Below the pieces are notes generated by a model. That model was not told the DNA's origin. It searched no databases and was given only the letters and a program-made list of their open reading frames with translations. Shown piece after piece: positions 7,730 through 11,001 of a stretch of DNA of 11,001 nt. Within the stretch, counting starts at the first letter, position 1, and each line of letters opens with the position of its first letter. The position numbers and the translations under genes were made by a program. Source of the stretch: JAVVFH01 sp032250585 (GTDB lineage: Bacteria > Pseudomonadota > Gammaproteobacteria > Xanthomonadales > SZUA-36); assembly GCA_032250585.1 (NCBI GenBank), contig JAVVFH010000110.1, positions 1 to 11,001 on the forward strand. The letters are read 5' to 3'.

Positions 7730-7782
7730 GCTGGTGCCAGCAGGAAACCGCCCCAACTCTTGCGCGTCAGCATCCGGGATGC
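7730..7782. repeat. Two short hairpins between the SDR and MFS genes
   Basis: GCATC / GATGC (7770-7774 with 7778-7782, 3-nt loop) lies just after the SDR stop. GCTG / CAGC (within 7730-7741) lies further along. Neither has a following T-run in the direction of transcription. They may attenuate or stabilise the transcript, but they are too short to call terminators. Confidence 0.25.
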
Positions 7783-7788
7783 CTGTTA

Positions 7789-8604
7789 TCACGCGGTTTC
7801 CCCTCCATCGACCGTCATTTCCGAACCGGTTATGAACGAACTCAGGTCGGACGCCAGAAACAACACGGCGTTGGCCAGCTCCTGGGGGGTCCCCATACGG
7901 CCCAGGGGATTCAGTTCTTCGAGCGCCCGGCGCATCTCTTCAGCGGTCGAGGCGCCCAAAGCCCCGAGTTGCAATAACTTGTCGCTCTCATACTCGACCA
8001 TGGCGGTATCGACCAGGCCCGGGTGGATCGAGTTGACCCGGATGTTGTACTTGAGCTCCGCGAACTCGAGGGCGAGCGACTTGCTGAACAAACGGATGGC
8101 CCCCTTGGTCATGCTGTAAAGCGAGCCGAACGGATAGCCCTTGATACCCATTGCCGATGAGAAGTTGATAATGGAAGCCCCGGCCGGATTGGCCGCGGCT
8201 CGAGCCTTCATCAGGGGCAACGCATACCTGACGCTCAGAAATACTCCTTCAATATTGATCCGGGATATCCACCGCATTTCCTCGAGCGAAATCGCTTCAA
8301 CCGGCTTAACCAGGGCCACGCCGGCATTGTTTACCAGAATATCCAGGCCGGCGTGGCGGCGTTCGACCTGCTCCATCGCCGCCTGCCAGTGCTGCTCATC
8401 GCTCACGTCGAGACCGATAAATACGGCCTCACCGTGGTCGGCAGCGATATCCGCCACAACCGACTCGGCCGCATCGAGCCTCGCCTCCAGGTCAGTGACG
8501 ATCACGCTCGCCCCGGCCGCTGCCAGAGTCCTGGCCACCGCAGCGCCGATTCCGCCGGCCGCGCCGGTTACCAGGGCTACCTTGTCACTCAGATCGATTT
8601 TCAA
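7789..8604 (-). CDS. Short-chain dehydrogenase/reductase (classical SDR)
   Basis: A 271-residue cytoplasmic oxidoreductase with all classical SDR motifs: the Rossmann glycine motif TGAAGGIG at 13-20, Asp38 at the end of beta-2 (VTDLE, favouring NAD over NADP), NNAG at 92-95, catalytic Ser150, and Tyr163-x3-Lys167 (YSMTK). The C-terminal MTVDGG is also standard. The reaction is an alcohol/ketone interconversion; substrate unknown. The start is uncertain. TTG 8604 gives the usual N-terminus (KIDLSDKVALVTG), whereas a GTG at 8655 adds 17 residues with no family precedent; neither has a good SD. It lies between the LuxR-type regulator (upstream, same strand) and the MFS gene, so it is a likely regulatory target and pathway enzyme. 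Confidence 0.88.
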   Translation of the reverse strand: MKIDLSDKVALVTGAAGGIGAAVARTLAAAGASVIVTDLEARLDAAESVVADIAADHGEAVFIGLDVSDEQHWQAAMEQVERRHAGLDILVNNAGVALVKPVEAISLEEMRWISRINIEGVFLSVRYALPLMKARAAANPAGASIINFSSAMGIKGYPFGSLYSMTKGAIRLFSKSLALEFAELKYNIRVNSIHPGLVDTAMVEYESDKLLQLGALGASTAEEMRRALEELNPLGRMGTPQELANAVLFLASDLSSFITGSEMTVDGGETA

Positions 8605-8772
8605 GATTTTTCGATATCCCGAAAAATGGGTTTGGGGTTGAGCCCACACGGGCACGCTGTCTGTCTAACATACGGGTCGAATCAACATGCAGAGGCTTCT
8701 CTTTGCGGAAAGCCTAAGCCATCACGTGTCGAAGTTGTATCGGCCAAAAGGATGGCAAAAGCCATGCGTTAC

Positions 8773-8800
8773 GCGCATGCGCCAATGCGGCTTGCCGCAT
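8773..8800. promoter_or_regulatory. Palindromes between the regulator and SDR genes
   Basis: GCGCATGCGC (8773-8782) is a perfect 10-nt palindrome. Immediately beside it, ATGCGG (8785-8790) and CCGCAT (8795-8800) form a hairpin with a 4-nt loop, starting a few bases after the LuxR-type gene's stop. There is no T-tract on the minus strand, so this is not a classical terminator. It could be a transcript-end structure or an operator for the SDR gene. Confidence 0.35.
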
Positions 8801-8803
8801 GTT

Positions 8804-9517
8804 TCAGTTGGTGACTTTAAGGTCGGCAACGACCCTGGAGAGCAACTCCGTTCGAGTCGCGACCTGCGTTTTGCGGTAAATATGCTGCAGATGGGTTTTG
8901 ACGGTGGGAAGCCCGAGCATCAGTTCTTTGGCGATCACTTTATTGCTCGCGCCAGACAATATCAGTTCGAGCACGTCCAACTCGCGCGGCGTCAGATGAT
9001 AGCGCTCCTCGATGGACTTTCTCTCGACGATACGCTCGGGCAGATAAACACTGTTGAGGGCATATTCCAGGAACGGCTGCAGCTTCCTCAGTACCCTCAG
9101 TTCGTCTTCCAGGAAAGCCCCCTGGGCTTTACTGCGAAGCATGGTGATCACCGCGATGATTTTTCCACTCGAACGGAAAAACATGTCGGCCACGTAACGA
9201 TAGTCCATTTCCCTGAGAAAATCCCGGTAGTAAACGGACTGATCAATCGCCTTCGCACTCATGATTGAATCCATGTGGATCACCGTTTCCCCACTCTTCT
9301 CATGCAGACTGGGGTTCAGAGGATCGAGCTCCATGTAGCGGCTTTGGTACAGCTTGTCATCCTCCTTCGCCAGATTGTGCGTTACCAGCCCCCGATGCCG
9401 CATGTTGGGGTCCACGAGATAGAACGCCGACGACTTGAGCTCCAGAAAACTGTTGATGAGTTTCAGGCTTTCATGCTGAAAATGACTGGGAAAGTTTGGC
9501 AAATCAAAGGACTTCAC
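8804..9517 (-). CDS. LuxR-family transcriptional regulator (AHL-pocket tryptophans absent)
   Basis: A 237-residue DNA-binding regulator. The C-terminal LuxR/FixJ-type helix-turn-helix spans about 173-230: LTPRELDVLELILSGASNK, then VIAKELMLGLPTVKTHLQHI. The N-terminal 160 residues look like a ligand-sensing alpha/beta domain. A partial resemblance to autoinducer-binding domains is seen (RYMELDP), but the whole protein contains no tryptophan. The two pocket tryptophans of TraR/LuxR-type AHL receptors are therefore missing, and the ligand is probably something else. No luxI-type synthase is in the window. The start is GTG 9517, supported by GAGAGGA (9524-9530) 6 nt upstream. It reads toward the SDR gene 199 nt downstream and probably controls the cluster. 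Confidence 0.88.
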   Translation of the reverse strand: MKSFDLPNFPSHFQHESLKLINSFLELKSSAFYLVDPNMRHRGLVTHNLAKEDDKLYQSRYMELDPLNPSLHEKSGETVIHMDSIMSAKAIDQSVYYRDFLREMDYRYVADMFFRSSGKIIAVITMLRSKAQGAFLEDELRVLRKLQPFLEYALNSVYLPERIVERKSIEERYHLTPRELDVLELILSGASNKVIAKELMLGLPTVKTHLQHIYRKTQVATRTELLSRVVADLKVTN

Positions 9518-9749
9518 TCACGATCCTCTCTGCTTCGCATTTACCGCATGTACCGGTGCGGGAACATGGTTCGGCGCGGAACCGCGGCTTCAAACGGCAT
9601 ATTGCATCAAGAACCCGTGAATTGCACATGGGTCGCCAGAACACGATGAACAGCCGCATCACCAGGTACCGATAAGGCAAAAACAGGGTTCTGAACACAT
9701 CCCTGACGATATGATTTTTCCATTGCAGATTGGCGCCATACCGCCGCAA
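9504..9749 (-). CDS. Possible small hypothetical protein overlapping the regulator start
   Basis: This weak candidate encodes 81 residues from a TTG at 9749. It has a hydrophobic stretch (LFLPYRYLVMRLFIVFW) flanked by basic residues, then a Cys cluster (PCSRTGTCGKCE). Its stop lies 14 nt inside the LuxR-type gene, an overlap that would allow translational coupling. Against it: a TTG start with no clear SD, no family I recognise, and an open frame that continues upstream to a stop at 9876-9878 without a better start. It may be a decayed remnant or chance. Confidence 0.2.
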   Translation of the reverse strand: MRRYGANLQWKNHIVRDVFRTLFLPYRYLVMRLFIVFWRPMCNSRVLDAICRLKPRFRAEPCSRTGTCGKCEAERIVSEVL

Positions 9750-9991
9750 AACCCTGCCTGAGCCGCGGACCTCCCTGAAACCGGAAAGTGCGGCGGGAAC
9801 GGCGCTCCTTGACAGCCTCGGGCTTTCTTGCCAACGTAAGGCCCATACTCTTCGACGGATCGGCGTTGTTGCATGTCATTCCCCGGCAGTGAAACCCATT
9901 AAGAAATTCCGTTGCCTCGTGATATGCCAAATTCCCGTAAGCGCGCCGTCGATCTTGGAAACGCTTCATTGCGAACAGGTGCGAATGAACG
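9518..9991. other. Divergent intergenic region, no confident gene
   Basis: About 470 nt separate the minus-strand regulator from the plus-strand MttB homologue. Apart from the doubtful ORF ending at 9504, I see only short shadow frames on both strands and no recognisable domain. An inverted repeat GGTTC / GAACC (9568-9572 with 9579-9583, 6-nt loop) lies upstream of the regulator. The region should hold promoters for the two divergent genes, but no hexamer pair I could defend was found. Confidence 0.4.
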
Positions 9992-10885
9992 ATGAGCACG
10001 AACATGGATAATAATCCGCGACGAAAAAGGGGTGGCGGTCGCAAGGGCCGGCAGGCTTCCCGGAGTCAGGCGCCGGAAACCGTCGCCGCGTGGATCGACC
10101 GAAAGATTCCCTGTTTCGAGGTTCTCGACGAGGAAGCGCTGGAACTGATCGAACACAACGCGGACATCGTACTCGAGGAAATCGGCATCGAGTTCCGGGA
10201 CTATCCGCAGGCACTGGATCTGTGGCGCGAGGCCGGCGCGGATGTCAATGGCGACCGCGTCCGCTTCCCGCGCGGACTGTGCCGGCAGATCGTTCAGCAG
10301 TCGGCGCCGCATGAATTCACGCAGCACGCCCGCAACCCCGAACGCAGCGTCGTCATCGGCGGCAAGCGCACGGTGTGCGTGCCCGCCTACGGCTCGCCTT
10401 TCGTGCGCGACCTCGATCACGGGCGGCGCTACGCAACGCTCGACGATTTCCACAATTTCGTGCGGCTCGCATACATGAGCCCGAGCCTGCACCACTCGGG
10501 TGGCACGGTTTGCGAGCCCGTGAATATTCCGGTCAACGAGCGCCACCTCGACATGGTCTACAGCCACATCAAGAACAGCGACAAGCCGTTCATGGGCTCG
10601 GTTACCCACGCCTCGCGCGCGCAGGACACGATCGAGATGGCGAAACTCGTATTCGGCGCCGAGTTCGTCGAGCAGAACACGGTGGTGACCAGCCTGATCA
10701 ACGCCAACTCGCCGATGACCTTCGACGGCACGATGCTGGGCGCGGCCACCACCTACGCCGAGCACAACCAGGCCACCGTGATCTCGCCCTTTCTGCTCGC
10801 CGGTGCCATGTCGCCGGTCACGGTCGCAGGCACCGTAACGCAAATTCTCGCCGAGGCGCTGGCCGGCATGCTGGCCGGATTCTGA
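9992..10885 (+). pseudogene. MttB-family (trimethylamine/betaine-type) methyltransferase, C-terminally truncated
   Basis: The 297-residue product matches the N-terminal and central part of the MttB superfamily. It has a basic leader (RRKRGGGRKGR), then VLDEEALELIEHNADIVLEEIGIEF, GGKRTVCVPAYGSPFVRD, and NANSPMTFDGTM followed by ATVISPFLLAGAMSPVTVAG. The family moves methyl groups from quaternary or tertiary amines to a corrinoid protein. Most bacterial members lack pyrrolysine and some act on glycine betaine. Relatives are about 500 residues and continue after AEALAG with a TQLVRPGAP-like block and the rest of the barrel. Here the frame stops at TGA 10883 after AEALAGMLAGF. A faint VRPAPP follows the stop and then no homology is visible. 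The protein is probably inactive unless the rest lies beyond the window. Start ATG 9992 lacks a strong SD. No corrinoid-protein gene is visible. Confidence 0.75.
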
Positions 10886-10939
10886 GCCGTCCGGCCGGCG
10901 CCGCCCTGCCCCGGACTTTCGAAAAATCGTCATTTTACC

Positions 10940-10969
10940 CCTGACAAAACGGCGTTTTCCTGTCAAAAC
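10940..10969. repeat. Direct repeat and bulged hairpin after the MttB remnant
   Basis: CCTGACAAAAC (10940-10950) recurs as CCTGTCAAAAC (10959-10969), one mismatch in 11, starts 19 nt apart. Overlapping this, AAAAC-GGC-GTTTT (10946-10958) is a perfect small palindrome, with TGAC/GTCA arms outside it separated by a 2-nt bulge. The A+T-rich flanks look intergenic. It could be an operator for a downstream gene or a recombination scar. Confidence 0.4.
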
Positions 10970-11001
10970 AGCACAAAATCCGGCAATCCCCCGATTCTGG
11001 C

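Noticed and set aside
9985..10011. Eight-codon upstream ORF overlapping the MttB start
   Set aside because: It begins ATGAACGATGAG with a weak AGGTG upstream. It is too short and has no sign of a leader-peptide or attenuation structure.
10883..10885. TGA read as selenocysteine in the MttB homologue
   Set aside because: No selenocysteine is known at this position in the family, no SECIS-like stem-loop is evident, and the downstream frame does not continue the family alignment.
9899..10966. Minus-strand open frame (355 codons) opposite the MttB homologue
   Set aside because: It is antisense to recognisable MttB blocks, has Arg/Ala/Val-rich composition and no domain; a GC-skew shadow.

Overview
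The window looks like accessory or catabolic chromosome from a GC-rich Gram-negative bacterium, probably a proteobacterium. It carries a TonB-dependent outer-membrane receptor, a lipoprotein with a c-type heme motif, Sec-type signal peptides and a LuxR-type regulator. Marine or sediment Gammaproteobacteria are a reasonable guess, but nothing here fixes the taxon. No rRNA, tRNA, CRISPR array, intact insertion sequence or complete prophage was seen.

Left edge (1-1431, + strand): a good sigma70-like promoter (near-consensus -35, perfect TATAAT -10) drives a DUF1353 gene, a family common in phages. A secreted SH3-like/metallo-beta-lactamase protein follows 7 nt later. That second gene stops soon after its HPHIDH metal motif, so about half the hydrolase domain is missing. 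The left edge samples lower in GC than the rest (53% at 301-360 against 68% at 10201-10260), consistent with horizontal acquisition. Bases 1148-1431 hold no recognisable gene.

Centre (1432-9517, all - strand). In order of transcription: a LuxR-type regulator without the tryptophans of AHL receptors, an NAD-type short-chain dehydrogenase, an MFS transporter, a nitrilase-superfamily hydrolase, a lipoprotein joining one CxxCH heme motif to FG-GAP/VCBS repeats, and a TonB-dependent receptor. The last three are tightly packed (22-nt gap, then a TTGA stop/start overlap) and probably form one operon. The layout suggests uptake and breakdown of a small, perhaps amide- or nitrile-containing, compound: receptor and heme lipoprotein at the envelope, MFS permease in the inner membrane, hydrolase and dehydrogenase in the cytoplasm. 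The substrate cannot be read from the sequence.

Right edge (9518-11001): about 470 nt without a convincing gene, apart from a weak small ORF overlapping the regulator's start. Then comes a + strand MttB-family (trimethylamine/glycine-betaine-type) methyltransferase gene that stops at 297 codons, where relatives have about 500. The last 116 nt hold a bulged hairpin with a near-perfect direct repeat.

Three genes look damaged or unusual: the metallo-beta-lactamase (3' truncation), the MFS transporter (no canonical start codon although TM1 is in frame), and the MttB homologue (C-terminal loss). Together they suggest a region undergoing rearrangement or decay, or some assembly errors.
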